A DNA stretch of 64,000 nucleotides from Liolophura sinensis (lineage: Eukaryota; Mollusca; Polyplacophora; Chitonida; Chitonidae). The position numbers and the translations under genes are program-made. Position 1 is the first letter of the stretch, and each line of letters begins with the position of its first letter. This document shows, one piece after another, positions 32,986 through 43,935 of the stretch. Under the pieces are notes generated by a model. It worked only from the letters and a program-made list of their open reading frames with translations, did not search any database and had not been told where the DNA came from. The stretch spans positions 22,334,017 to 22,398,016 of the forward strand of contig NC_088307.1 of NCBI RefSeq assembly GCF_032854445.1, given 5' to 3'.

Positions 32986-33519
32986 TACATTTATAATATA
33001 TGCATAAATGCATATTTATACATATGCGATGTTCTTGAAAACTAATCTTTAGCATAAATTAGAGTTCAGCACAATTTCTGTACTTCACACAACCCTCAAA
33101 TTTCCCTTGTATTTGCTCTTAAGTAAACGGAAATGCGGCAGTTAATGGTATCAAACTAGAAACAGCCGTGTTGAGAATCGTGCCAACGCTGTAAAGATCA
33201 CAGTGCTTGGATCCCTTTCACCCTACAGTGGTACTAATCCAGTCAAACCTTTGTACTGAAGCGCGACAGTCTGGTTACCGTCTAAAGAGATTTTAGCGGC
33301 TTTTCGGCGACGTATTTTTAGGCCTCAGTATTCCCACTTCATCATCCGTTTGGTTAACAAAGGCAGACAAATAAAGGCTACCGTCTCTTAGTTTAAAAAC
33401 ACGACGATCAATGACAGGAAAAGCGGCTTAGCGGGAAATCCTTCAGACCCTTTGGGGAACGATAGTCAAACGTCAGGCGAGAGTGTCTCTTCCAGGTAGT
33501 GTACGTGAATGCTGAGAAC
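32986..33519. other. Repeat-poor intergenic DNA
   Basis: No repeat family is seen. It leads into a GC-richer patch described next. Confidence 0.4.
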
Positions 33520-33960
33520 TTCCGCAATGTGGAGAGCTCATGCAGAAGCCATGACCTGAAAATCAAACGAGGCTGTTTCTAAAAAGATCCATTGTTTTCC
33601 TAAAGGGCCTCTCCACTTGTCACAGGGCTTATGCAAAGCGAAACAGTCCGTCAATGAGACCGTATTATAGAGTCAATGAAAGCATCCGCCGTTTTGCGAC
33701 TGGCTGGACTGCGTTGGCCCGCAGGCGAAACAGAAATTTCGGTCGAACCGTTTCGCGAAAGCTAACGTCCGTTTCTTAATCAGCAGTTCCAGCTAATGCC
33801 GCTTACTGTTCACACCAATTAAACACCGAGCCGAAGCCTGGGAGAAGCGTCTACGTGCTTTAACCCGGTGTAGTTCTAATTACCTCCCCTCACGAGGGAG
33901 GAACCTACATCCGGGCACTCACTGGAGACACTTCCGCAATCAGATTTTCCACGGAAATAT
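33520..33960. promoter_or_regulatory. Candidate non-coding regulatory patch
   Basis: This is a GC-richer, non-repetitive island in AT-rich surroundings with no open frame. It contains words typical of developmental enhancers: a Sox-type CATTGTTTTC (33590s), a POU-type TTATGCAAAG (33630s), and homeodomain-type CTAATGCC, CAATTAAAC and CTAATTACC (33.79-33.88 kb). Such words also occur by chance, so this is a pointer for comparative alignment only. Confidence 0.2.
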
Positions 33961-34048
33961 GTGATTTGAGAACTTAAAAAGGAAACGAGTGATCCTCGGG
34001 CAGTTGTTGAATATAATACATAAATGTTACATGAAAGAAAGTTCAACT

Positions 34049-34050
<2 letters not shown>

Positions 34051-34098
<48 letters not shown>
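34051..34098. repeat. (AT)n microsatellite
   Basis: A pure AT run of 48 bp. Confidence 0.95.
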
Positions 34099-34100
<2 letters not shown>

Positions 34101-34614
34101 TGAATTCGGCTGTGTCAGCTAAGAAAAACATTTTTCCTAACAGCTCACAACTTTTAGTCTAGTATAACAGATCGAATGCTTTTATAAATAGGACAATATT
34201 GAAAATATGTAGACATCTGCAACTGACCAGGTTGTGTATGAAAATCGCATATATTCTTTTCGACCATTCTAAGTTGACCAGCAGCATCGCATCAGTATTT
34301 ATCTTACGGCTATATTCATTTCTTTACTTAGTGACACCGAAGACAAGAATTTTTCACTTTTATAATGGCGTTGAGGTAAATGGATGAAGGAAAAGGGACA
34401 AAGTTACCTGACAAAGTCAGACCGTGAGCAGATTCCAACACGCAATCCCATTGTTCAGTGGCCAGACGCTCGCAGCCAACTAACGCTTTAACCGTCTGAG
34501 CGAGATGAGGACATAAATATCTAAATATACACTGTATCATCCTTAGTGTAAATATGAAACTCTTTTGCTTTATAAATTGTTCGGCCACAAAACTATGCCA
34601 GAAAGTCCAATAAA
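34099..34614. other. Unassigned DNA
   Basis: An 86-codon minus frame (34328-34588) has no motif. At 34300-34390 a short aagaatttttcacttttata scrap faintly recalls a SINE-A end. Confidence 0.4.
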
Positions 34615-34771
34615 CATTTATTTACTTTATTGTATTGGTGTTTTACTCCGTACTCAAGAATATTTCACTCATACTATGGCGGCCAGCATTATGGTGGGTG
34701 GAAACCAGATACAGTCCGGGGGAAAGCCATGACCATCCGCAGGCTGTGGGAAGACCTTCCTCCGTACGAGA
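34615..34771 (-). repeat. SINE-A fragment adjoining SINE-B
   Basis: ttggtgttttactccgtact, ggcggccagcattatggtgg, ccatgaccatccgcaggctg and ccttcctccgtacgag. Its last 13 bp serve as the left target duplication of the SINE-B that follows. Confidence 0.8.
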
Positions 34772-35136
34772 CCGGCCCGGATATCACAGTTGGTAGAGCG
34801 TCCGCTTCGGGACCGGTAAATCCAGGATCAATCTTTGGTCGAGTCACACCTAAGACTTTAAAAGAGGAAGTTATAACTTCCTCGCTTGGCGTTCAGAATG
34901 AAGGGGATAGTGCAACGACTGGTTGACCCGTATCAGTATAATGGCTCGGGCGGGGCGGCTTACTTGCCTTCGGTAAGTCGTCTCAGTGATGCAGCACTAA
35001 ATAAAAGAGCGGTGGAAATCCGTCCTGCAACAAGGAGGCACATTACACGTGCATGCACCCTAATGATTCCTTCGTCGTCATATGACTGAAAAATTGTTGA
35101 GTACGACGTTAAACCCCAAGCACTCACTCACTCACT
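34772..35136 (+). repeat. Full-length SINE-B with 13-bp target duplication
   Basis: The head (tcacagttggtagagcgtcc, then gatcaatctttggtcgagtc) is followed by the body (cttcctcgcttggcgttcag, caacgactggttgacccgta), the cggtaagtcgtctcagtgat subfamily block, and the tail (gagtacgacgttaaacccca, then (ctca)n). CCTCCGTACGAGA flanks it exactly at 34759-34771 and 35137-35149. Confidence 0.92.
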
Positions 35137-35326
35137 CCTCCGTACGAGAAACATTTAACAGACAGTAAAAAGGTGCCTAGTGAGTTTTGATTCATCAATC
35201 TTTATTTCCAATTCATATTTAGCTTAAGCGTGTGTCAAAACCATTTCATTTAAACGTTTTTTTGTTTTGCCAGCTTCGTGTATATTGAAACATCTTCCCC
35301 ACGAACATTCCATCATAGGAGTGTTA

Positions 35327-35515
35327 TTTCAATGTTATTGCATGTTACATGTGATGAGAACACAGTGTTTGGAGTCATTCTAGACATGTGACGTGTAATA
35401 AATTACAATAAACATCACTGCATTTTTTACCTCATTCTGCTTAAGCCACGGTGATGTCGGGTGTGTAATTTACTACTGTATTTAAGCATTTCCATGGATA
35501 GTTAGACTAACTATA
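35327..35515 (-). repeat. Element C, 3' half
   Basis: caatgttattgcatgttaca, gtgatgagaacacagtgttt, acgtgtaataaattacaata, ctgcttaagccacggtgatg and tttactactgtatttaagc. It starts at the family's outer end, so it helps define that boundary. Confidence 0.75.
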
Positions 35516-35579
35516 GTTAGAATACTAACTGAGAAAAAATACGGAAGTAAATAAAGTAATGCCAGAACGCATTAATGGA

Positions 35580-35662
35580 AAGAAAAGCAATCAGCAGTTT
35601 CAATGACCTTGGGGAGTTAAATCAGTATCCAAATCGTGTACCATACTAGTTCATTAAGACTA
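35580..35662 (-). repeat. PLE 3' tail fragment
   Basis: gaaaagcaatcagcagtttc, aatgaccttgg and gtatccaaatcgtgtaccat match the same segment of the tail copy at 59.13-59.2 kb. Confidence 0.55.
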
Positions 35663-36560
35663 AACTATACTTCTAGTAAAGATTTTTACAGGACCATGGA
35701 ATACGTCATGCCAGAGAATGTCCTGTGGTTATAGAATTAACTCGCGCCTGATTGAATAAAACTGAAACACGGCAATGACCTTGGCTCAATGTGGGTGATT
35801 TTGCTCATTTTGAACAGCGATATCTCGGTTGTGCTACATCACAAAAATAAAAAAGTTTTGCTTTTTAATCTAACCGGCTCTTGGAAAAATACTACAATAT
35901 GCTATACTTATTAACGTCTTCCTTGTATAACTAATACATTTTTGTTTTTAAAAGTAGCCTAAATAATTGTAAACAGTTTTGTTTTTTCATTAAGATGTGC
36001 TGATGTTTGGGATTCACGTTCACGTACTTATTCTAATGGCAAACACGCTTCTTGAAGTTGTTGACAACAGTTGTTGTAACAGAGTTGAAGCTTTATACAC
36101 ATTTTTCCTTATGAACTAGTTTTGCTGCGGTGTTCAAATTCTTGATAACGGCAGTGGTTTACACAGAAACTCCTTTCTCCACCCTTAAATGTGGACGCCA
36201 CGCGGTGTAAGTGAAAGCGTTTTTAACCCGCCATAAAAATAACTAACAAAATGTTCACCTTAGGGCAATAGCTGCAAAAGCCGGCAAATTCATACATGGT
36301 ATTTGACAAAATAACATCTCATCCATAAAAGTCACAAGAGAGGAATCGAGCTGGGATATTGCTAATAATAAAAACAAATAATGCATATTTTGGATAGTGG
36401 TCCTCTTTCTCTCCTTGGCCGTCTTGCAGATAGATCTTTCTGTGCAGTCCGCCATCGATTAAATCAAAGGGCAGCGAAAACCTGAACTCATCTGACAGTA
36501 CGAAACCGGACTGCCTGTCTCTGTTTCAATTAACCTACCCGAGCTTGTAATTGGGATAAA
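35663..36560. other. Repeat-poor intergenic DNA
   Basis: A very degraded SINE-A end may lie at 36165-36248 (gacgccacgcggtgtaagtg). Nothing else is recognised. Confidence 0.4.
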
Positions 36561-36850
36561 AGAGTAAGGACATAAATGGAAATGTATGTGCTGCACGCGA
36601 ACTCACCAGAACTGTATGATGACGTGGCTTTTAAATTCATTCAGCCTCACCATGTACGAACGAAGATAAGGAAAACTTTCCCCGCAGAGTGAAGGTCAGG
36701 TTCATTGAGGCACGTTGAGGATATTAGCTAATTGCATTGCTACCTTCAACTGACTAAAACTGCGTATGCTATAGTTTTAATTAGAAAAGAGGCATTAAAT
36801 GTAATACACACATTGTATTGCTGTCTGCTCACAGCATTATGTTTTCAATG
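36561..36850. promoter_or_regulatory. Candidate non-coding regulatory patch
   Basis: No repeat family and no open frame. Homeodomain-type words cluster: gctaattgcattgc (36730s), gttttaattagaaaag (36770s) and ggcattaaatg, near a Sox-type acattgtattg. The case rests on motif clustering and the lack of repeats, which is weak evidence. Confidence 0.15.
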
Positions 36851-38820
36851 ACTTATGATTGCCACTAATAGACGGCGCCAAAATTCTTTACCTTCCATTG
36901 CAGGTTTCCAACTTCCCGTTTTGGTGGGATAAAAGAGTTAACCCGTGAAAAGGTATTTAAAAACGCCCTGTTGGGAAGCTTTGTTGCCAAAAACAGATGG
37001 ATTCTATTGTGGTCAACTATTTATTTATCTATAAATGCATTGGAAGATGTACAATGGGTGATCCAGTATATAAAAGATGCTGGGAACAAATTAAAATTAT
37101 ATCGCTAGTTTAATAAATAAGGATATAATGGGTCGCGAATTGCATGCTCTGTTTATCAGATAATTTATTTTCAACGTTTTTGGTTTTTGAAACCGTTTAT
37201 ATTATAGTTCTGGAAACAAACTGAAGGAATCTGATTTTGTGAACAGCGAAAATTTTGACTTAAACCAAGGTCATGTCTTCATGACGACTGACGCTACGCG
37301 CTGAATTACATGGTGCGAGGAGCAAAAAGACGTTGAGTTAAATATTGTAACTCACAATTCACCACAGAACTTACTTGCTGGTCTTACTAATCATCAGAGT
37401 AATTGGAGATGCAACAAAAAAGTGTGTACAATGTTTCCAAAGCCTTGGTTTTGGTTCTTTAACTTTTCCTTGTGATGATAGACGTGAATGGATGTTGAAT
37501 AAAGTGGTCACTCTTCGGTCGGTTGTCGTGTTTGAGGTGGCAAATATAGTCCAAGAATAATCATGTGGTTCATTGAGGTTGTGGCTGGTTAATTTCGCTA
37601 CATGAAAATCTAATACCGAAGGATTCTGTTGTCGTCGAGCTTGTGTTTGTGAGTAGCCTGTATTATAATGTCAAGGCATTTCATTTTCTTCAAACAACTT
37701 TTGCTATGCTCTTTGATACAGACGAAATTTAAGTCAGTCCAGTGAACAAAGAAACTTACTAGTACGGATCTATAGACTGGCATTTGTCTTCCACGGCGAA
37801 TCGCGAATGAAAGTTCAGGTAACCAGTCAAAATTTGGTATTATTTATTTTAAGCCGAGGATAAGTTGACGTGCGATCCTTAGCAACTATGTCCAATTCGA
37901 CACAGCTGACATAAGCATAATCATTATGTCAAAATGTTTGAGAAAACCTTGCTGTCTTGAGCATCTAGTGTTGTCCAGCGTTGTCATCTAGGTTTAGTTT
38001 CAATGCGTGCAGGTCGACTGCGGCTGGCAGCAACTGTCGGCTCTGGTGCAACAAAGTGCATGTCACGGAACCTGTTGCGCGTGTTACATCGCAATGACCT
38101 ACTGGTGCAAACTGTGCTCATCCATTAACTTACAACAGAGACTCAAAAAAACATCAAGTGACTCTTGCTTCTTTTAAATGAAGCCGAGTTTCAAATGATG
38201 CATATAGTTGTGTCCATTTTTCTTGAAAGTCTTCAAAATTTCCATTATTTTTCATACGTGTATATCTCTCAAGGTTAAGATTATTTTTTACTTCCTATAG
38301 AAAAGGTTTGAAAATCGGTTCTTATCCACAACATATGTATATGCATCACTTCCCTAGCAATATACAATAATTCAAAAGGGAGCAAGGATCCTACTGGTGG
38401 CACTAAAAAGATAATATTGAAGTACCATACTCCTTACAGCGTGTGCGCCACTCTCTACTCTGCTTTGGAGCCTGCGCGACCCACGTAAGCTTGTGTAGAT
38501 TTAACCTCATCACTTATGTCCTCGCGCGGAACTATTTAATCAGTACTCATTATTAAAAATGTTTCAGATGTTGGTTAGAAACAAGTTTTGAATACTTTAG
38601 ATAAACGGAATGCTACCGGTAGTTCATAAAACAAAGGTTGAGACGGTTTTTCTGATTCCTGACACTTCCTACGTCATCAGTGTGAGTGACCTCTGTGTTT
38701 TTCAAGATTTCTGTACAAATTTTGCTAGTGGTGGTAGTGATGTAATGCAAATGACTGACACATGCTCTGTAAGGAGTGTGTTCAAGTATATTATTTACAT
38801 TGGCAGCTAGAAAAAAGGCC
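36851..38820. other. Repeat-poor intergenic DNA
   Basis: About 2 kb with almost no trace of the SINE, element C or PLE families that fill the rest of the window. Open frames are short (61 codons at 37375-37560; 66 and 79 codons on opposite strands at 38.61-38.85 kb) and have no motif. Confidence 0.45.
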
Positions 38821-38905
38821 TTGAGACAAATTGACAATAGGCCGTATTTCATCGGTTGAATACGACCATTTTGCCCTGTTTTGTTCTCTCAGTGCTGTAA
38901 TCTTA
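38821..38905 (-). repeat. Element C, core fragment
   Basis: gagacaaattgacaataggc, cgtatttcatcggttgaata and ctctcagtgctgtaatctta mark a diverged fragment. Confidence 0.55.
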
Positions 38906-39589
38906 TGTTTATTTTATCCGACACATATCCATTACCATTACAAGTCCATCAGGCCAGCGAGGGCCCCAGATGAGGCATTAGATTTGGATCTAGGCTATAA
39001 AACTTACTACACTGTCACGGAATCAGATTGATCCCTCGGGGCTGATCTTATCTCTAAATATAAATGATATTAACTGTTAGCAAACACTATGTCACAGAAT
39101 GATCTTTACGAGCTAATATTAACATCCCATTCGCCTTGCTCACGAAGCCCTAGCGACAGTTTACGGGTAACAGCGATTTACTCCGTTCAGTAAGGAAATG
39201 TTAGCTTTTGTATTTGTGTGCTCTTCACTATCAACATTACCCCACGCCATATTTGCTCACTTAACGATTCCCATGCGCCGGTTTGACGTTCGGCAACTGA
39301 TTAATTTTTTAACAACGTGGACAATTCGTGCAAAATCGCTGTTTCGGTCTCTTTAACAATGCTCTGCGTGTGCTTGACGGAGTAAATACTGTTATTATTG
39401 AAGATTATGCCGGCATAATGTGAAAGAACATGACGTTATCGCAGGACTTTGGAAAACATAAATAATAGAGGCATTTCGTGATATGAAGTCTTCATTATGC
39501 CCTCTATCTGACACTGAGTTTTTGAGATGACACGCTAATAGAACTGATGAGTGAATGACTTAATCACTGTCATACTTGTGACGATGCAT
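38906..39589. other. Repeat-poor intergenic DNA
   Basis: Anonymous sequence. A word cluster at 39.28-39.42 kb (ctgattaatttt, tcgtgcaaaatcgc) is noted but not called. Confidence 0.4.
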
Positions 39590-39740
39590 GGTGGGAAAGA
39601 GATGCAGACGTGTTTAGCATGCCAGCGCGGCACAATGACCCATGGGCCTCTCTGGTGTATACACAAACGTAATATGTGAGAAAGTTCGTCTATAGGTGGG
39701 TGGTTTTCCACGGACACTCAAATAACAAAATAAATGAAGG
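39590..39740 (+). repeat. Degraded SINE-A head
   Basis: catgccagcgcggcacaatg, acccatgggcctctctggtg and gagaaagttcgtctatagg follow the SINE-A head and middle at low identity. Confidence 0.4.
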
Positions 39741-39889
39741 AATATGTGACGGCCTTCGGGTTTATACATGTACCTTGGTTTAGGAGACTGGCATACTCCC
39801 TCCTTTTGGCCCACCTATACCCGTGCTCATATGAATACGACTGCATTCAGAAACCATAAAGGAGTAATCCTCACCAGGCTTGATCTTTT

Positions 39890-40200
39890 CCCATTCATTG
39901 AAGGGTATATTGATGATCTACTGGCTTTAAATAATCCGCATATGGGAATGGCTGTGAGACATGGTTTTTCACCTTCGCTGAATTTGAGGGAAACCACAGA
40001 ATCTCCAGATGGTACTTCTTATCTGGATTTATATTTGTGCAGGGACCGAGACGGTTTCTTGTCTCGCAGATTTTGCGACAGGAGGGATGGTTTCACTTTT
40101 GATGTTGTAACAACGTCCAGAATCTCTGGCGCTCTGCGTCATAATTGTGTCTGGTTCCACTTAGCTCGGGACTGGGGGCCCTTTGAGTTGGATCACCACG
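39890..40200 (+). pseudogene. Reverse transcriptase relic with YIDD motif (PLE-type)
   Basis: Part of a 173-codon plus frame (39768-40289). From about residue 46 it reads GYIDDLLALNNP: YIDD is the reverse transcriptase catalytic box (motif C), which holds two metal-binding aspartates. It continues with ETTESPDGTSYLDLYL, then DGFLSR-x-FCDRRDGFTFDVV, the post-catalytic pattern of a metazoan reverse transcriptase group I assign to Penelope-like elements. The following 'IP...YGVYISQLIRYAR' type segment is hardly recognisable (HNCVWFHLAR). Residues 1-45 do not look like reverse transcriptase, so the 5' boundary is a truncation or rearrangement near 39.89 kb. No GIY-YIG endonuclease is seen. The family name is from memory of sequence patterns; the reverse transcriptase identity is firmer. 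Confidence 0.7.
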
Positions 40201-40522
40201 TTGGATATATGAACAGTTGCAATCAAAGTGTAACTAAGATACATATTTTGTTGTCGACAACTGATATTCTGACATGGTACACGATTTGAGTGCTGCTTTC
40301 ACTCAGTCGCCGAGAACATACCTTGAGCGTTTTTCCAACATCATTGAAAACTGTTGATTGCTTCTCTTTGCTTGATTCCGTCCTATTTTCATATTCTATA
40401 TACTTTCTTAGTTCTTTGGTGGTTTGTGTTATATGCCGTTTTGGGGAATTGGCCTTGTCATTATTGACCTGGAGCGTCCTTGTAGGATGACTGGTATACA
40501 AATGTCTCTTTCGACGCAAAGA
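40185..40522 (+). repeat. PLE 3' tail, attached to its RT relic
   Basis: It begins at gatcaccacgttggatatat, at the end of the relic, and includes gttgtcgacaactgatattc, tgacatggtacacgatttga, cattgaaaactgttgattgc, tgattccgtcctattttcat, ttctttggtggtttgtgtta and ttggggaattggccttgtca. At least ten other places in the window match parts of it. This copy is the reference for calling them PLE tails. Confidence 0.75.
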
Positions 40523-42025
40523 ACCATCTTTTGCAACATACCTGACATAAACTGATACTTGAACCAGGCAGAGCTGGATTTGAGCCTGCCAGCTCACTGG
40601 TTTCAGGTGCATCGAGGAGAGAGCTGTTGGAGTTCTGGTCATTTATTGGGTGAACCAGTAATTACATCAATAGCTTGCCCGGTTGTCACATAGGAAAGCT
40701 CCAGCTTTTTCCCAGTTTACTTGCCTGCATTCAGTTGACAATATTGAATGAAAAGTGAAAAGATTCACTTGTTTAGTTGATTATTAAGCATTTGAACATG
40801 TATATATACATCGCCATTTGAGACAACACATTGGGTCACTGTCTAAGTCATTGATCTGTTGAATAAATTAGTGGTTCAGAAACCGATAAATTACGCTTTA
40901 TGCTGTCTCGTTCCTTATTCTTAACACGAACTCGCCACGTAATGGGTGAAATACTGTTCATATGGCGTTAAGCCCTAATCATTCAATTTTCCGTTCAAAT
41001 ACATTTTATGTATCCATCAACTAGGCTATACCAAATAAAATATGTGGAAGATTTAACAAAGAATCTCTGATTAAAACTCTTTTATTTTAGAACTATTTGT
41101 GGTAATGTTTAAATCAATCGTATTAAACTTCCAGACTAAATATTTGAACAGTTAATCTCTCTTTGCCAGCCTCATGACAAATTGCTGTGTCAAGGCTTTA
41201 ACACACAGAGACAGTATGTCATCACCTAAAGGAAACGAAAATTGTTTATCCTCTTTCGTGACACTTAATATGAATAGCATTCCACTGCCTTAAAAAACGC
41301 GTACACAAGCAAGATTACTTTCACTTCTGAAGTACAATACAATTTTCTTCTCAAACCGCACATAAAAAAAGTGCAAGAGGAAACACATTGTGTCTGCGTA
41401 TAGGAAAGACGAGGATATAAATGCACCAGTTATACATGTGGGTTTTTGCAACAATATAGGCTAAATGCAAAGCAGTCTTTCCTGAGCGAGATAACGGTGG
41501 AGTGTGAATATCAGAATATCACAACAGATAAATAATTGGGGCTTTAAGACATCTCATCTGAAATACATGCATATCGAGGTGTCACTTTAAAAGCATACGA
41601 GTTAGCGCAAATATGATTTGAAAATTGTACCAGGATATGACGCCACTTTCAAAAGACATACAACTGTGTATACATAATACAAAGCTGTAGGACTAAAATA
41701 AAGTAAATAATGTTGAACCTAATTTAAGCAAAATAGAATCAGGACATTGTGCATAAGAGCACGATGTAATAACAGCTGCAATCAAAACCAAGCTGAGATA
41801 TATATTTGCGATCAACGACAATTGGCAAACAGACAAGGTGCATAAATTACATCCCACTTATCCCACTTACGCCTCCATGAGCATTCATTGCAGCTTTCCG
41901 GCGAACTTTTCCTGTGAACTGTTTCCCTTTGCGTGCTAATTTGTCACTTTATAGACTTTTTTACTTATATTTATATGGTACGCGCTTTTGATAAGGATTC
42001 CATTTATTCGCCTACAGCATTCCCC
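40523..42025. other. Unassigned intergenic DNA
   Basis: About 1.5 kb without a recognisable repeat, apart from a faint SINE-A-like end at 40930-40990 (gggtgaaatactgttcatat). No open frame above 70 codons is supported. Confidence 0.45.
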
Positions 42026-42180
42026 GCGTTTTTCTTACGTCATTAAAATGTGTGGGATGCTTGTCTTTGCACGAATCCACCTTAATTTCATACTTTATAC
42101 ACTTTCTTACTTCTCTAATGGTTTGTATTTAAAGTTGTTTTGGGAATTGGCCTTGAGATAATTGACCTGGAATTTAATTC
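42026..42180 (+). repeat. PLE 3' tail fragment
   Basis: gtttttcttacgtcattaaa, cgaatccaccttaatttcat, actttatacactttcttact and ttgggaattggccttgagat, then aattgacctggaat. Confidence 0.65.
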
Positions 42181-42242
42181 ACGACAGATAGAGTGTGTAC
42201 TAGTTATATTGAGAATGGCTGTCTAATAATTCAGAAGAAATA

Positions 42243-42525
42243 CATTTATTTATTTATTTGATTGGTGTTTTACGCCGTACTCAAGAATATTTCACTTATA
42301 CGACGGCGGTCAGCATTATGGTGGGAGGAAACCGGGCTGAGCCCGGTGGAAACCCACGACCATCCGCTGGTTGCTGGCAGACCTTCCCATCTACGGCTGG
42401 AGAGGAAGCCAGCATGAGCTGGACTTGAACTCACATCGACCGCATTGGTGAGAGACTCTTGGGTCATTACGCTGTGCTAGCGCGCTAACCAACTGAGATA
42501 GTACTTATTCTAGAACGGAGCCTCC
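42243..42525 (-). repeat. SINE-A, near full length
   Basis: It runs from tttatttatttgattggtgt through ccgggctgagcccggtggaa and gaagccagcatgagctggac to the head (gagagactcttgggtcatta, gctgtgctagcgcgctaacc, ggagcctcc). The head carries about 18 extra bases between gagatag and ggagcctcc. Confidence 0.88.
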
Positions 42526-42535
42526 ACAGTATCAG

Positions 42536-42870
42536 GTCCGATTCGGGAGCAAAAGATCCAGGGTCAATCCTGGGTCGATTCACACATAAGACCTTAAAAG
42601 AGGGAGCTGTAACTTCCTCGCTTGGCGTTCAGCATGAAGGGGATAGTGCAACGACTGGTTGACCCGTATCTGTATTATGGCTCGGGCGTGGCGGTTTTAT
42701 ACTTGCCTGCGGTAAGTCGTCTCAGTCAAACAGCACTAGATAAAAGAACGGTGGAAATCCGTCCTGCAACAAGGAGGCACCTTACATGGACTCTAAGGAT
42801 TTCTTCGTCGTCACATGACATGAATTGTTAACTATAACGTTATATCCCAAACACTCACTCACTCACTCCG
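42536..42870 (+). repeat. SINE-B with 9-bp target duplication
   Basis: The head (gtccgattcgggagc...gggtcaatcctgggtcgatt), the body (ctgtaacttcctcgcttggc, cggtaagtcgtctcagtcaa) and the tail (ataacgttatatcccaaaca, then (ctca)n) are present. CAGTATCAG flanks it at 42527-42535 and 42871-42879; with one mismatch the match extends to 12 bp. Confidence 0.88.
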
Positions 42871-42939
42871 CAGTATCAGATAAAATATACTAAATAACAT
42901 GTGAACGGTATAGACATGTTACATGTAGGCTGCACACAA

Positions 42940-43150
42940 ATGTATTTATTTATTTGGTGGGTGTTTTACGCCGTACTCACGAATGTTTCTCTTATACGCC
43001 AGCGGCCAGTATTATGGTGAGCAACCCACGACCATCCGCAGACTGCTGGCAGACTTTCCCGCGTCATGCCGGAGAGCATTGGTGAGAAGCTCCTGGGTCA
43101 CTGCGCCGGGCTGGCACCATTGCCCCGGGCTCCATGGCCAGTTGGTCATG
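42940..43150 (-). repeat. SINE-A with internal deletions
   Basis: tgggtgttttacgccgtact, cagcggccagtattatggtg, accatccgcagactgctggc and ggtgagaagctcctgggtca. The ccgggc and tgagctggacttgaac blocks are missing. Confidence 0.8.
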
Positions 43151-43188
43151 GAGTCCCCATGCAAACTGAAATAGGCAAAAGGAGCAAT

Positions 43189-43528
43189 ACAAAAGACTAC
43201 AACGTGTAAAGTAAAACCAGAACAGGGATATCACATAAAGACTACAACGTGTAGAGTAAAATCAAAACAGGGATATCACATAAAGTACTACAATGGTGAT
43301 AGCGGTATAATTTGACAAGTTTAGTTTCCAAGTCGTCAAACCGAACCCATGAAATACGGCGCGATTACAAGTTAACTCATTAAGGGCTTTATTCTAACTC
43401 TCCATGTAAAAATAATTATGCAGTGATGTTAATTGCAATATATTAGACGTCACTAAATTACACAAAATGCCGTATTGTCATCACATTTAATATTGTCATC
43501 ACATTTAATATTGTCATCACATTTAATA
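43189..43528 (+). repeat. Element C with internal duplications
   Basis: The start block (actacaacgtgta(a/g)agtaaaa, then cagggatatcacataaag) is present twice about 47 bp apart. The end word ttgtcatcacatttaata occurs three times in tandem (43465-43528). Between them are the gaaatacggc core, tttattctaactctccatgt and atgcagtgatgttaattgca. Confidence 0.75.
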
Positions 43529-43739
43529 TGCAAACTCATGGTTACGATATGTAAATGATGCAAAACTAAGCCAACTATGAATATGTAGATTAAAACGCCT
43601 CATAGTTATATGTTTGTTGTGCATCCAGAAGTCCTGTGGCATAGCGATAGCTTTGCACTTTAGGAATACTATCACCATTGCACGATATGGGATGCCCATA
43701 ACACAAATCAAATGTAGCTTCTGTTTATATATGTATTTC

Positions 43740-43935
43740 AATTTTTTTTTTAACGCAATACTCAAAAATTTTCACGGATAAAACGGCGTTCTTTAAGGGA
43801 TGAATTGGGCTGGAGTGCCTGGATAAACCATTGACCTTTGGCAAATGACTTACTTTTCCACATGTGATTCGCGCAATACTGGCGGCAGAGCAACTTCTGT
43901 ATCATACAGATTGAGCGCCCAAACCACTTATCCAT
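43740..43935 (-). repeat. SINE-A-related fragment, variant body
   Basis: Starts ttttttttaacgcaatactc, caaaaattttcacggataaa. The body reads ggagtgcctggataaaccat, tgacctttggcaaatgactt, a block also seen near 63.43 kb and absent from the intact SINE-A. It may be a related third SINE family. Confidence 0.5.

Noticed and set aside
39768-39889. First 40 or so residues of the frame holding the YIDD relic
   Set aside because: They do not fit reverse transcriptase motifs expected before YIDD, so they were excluded from the relic.
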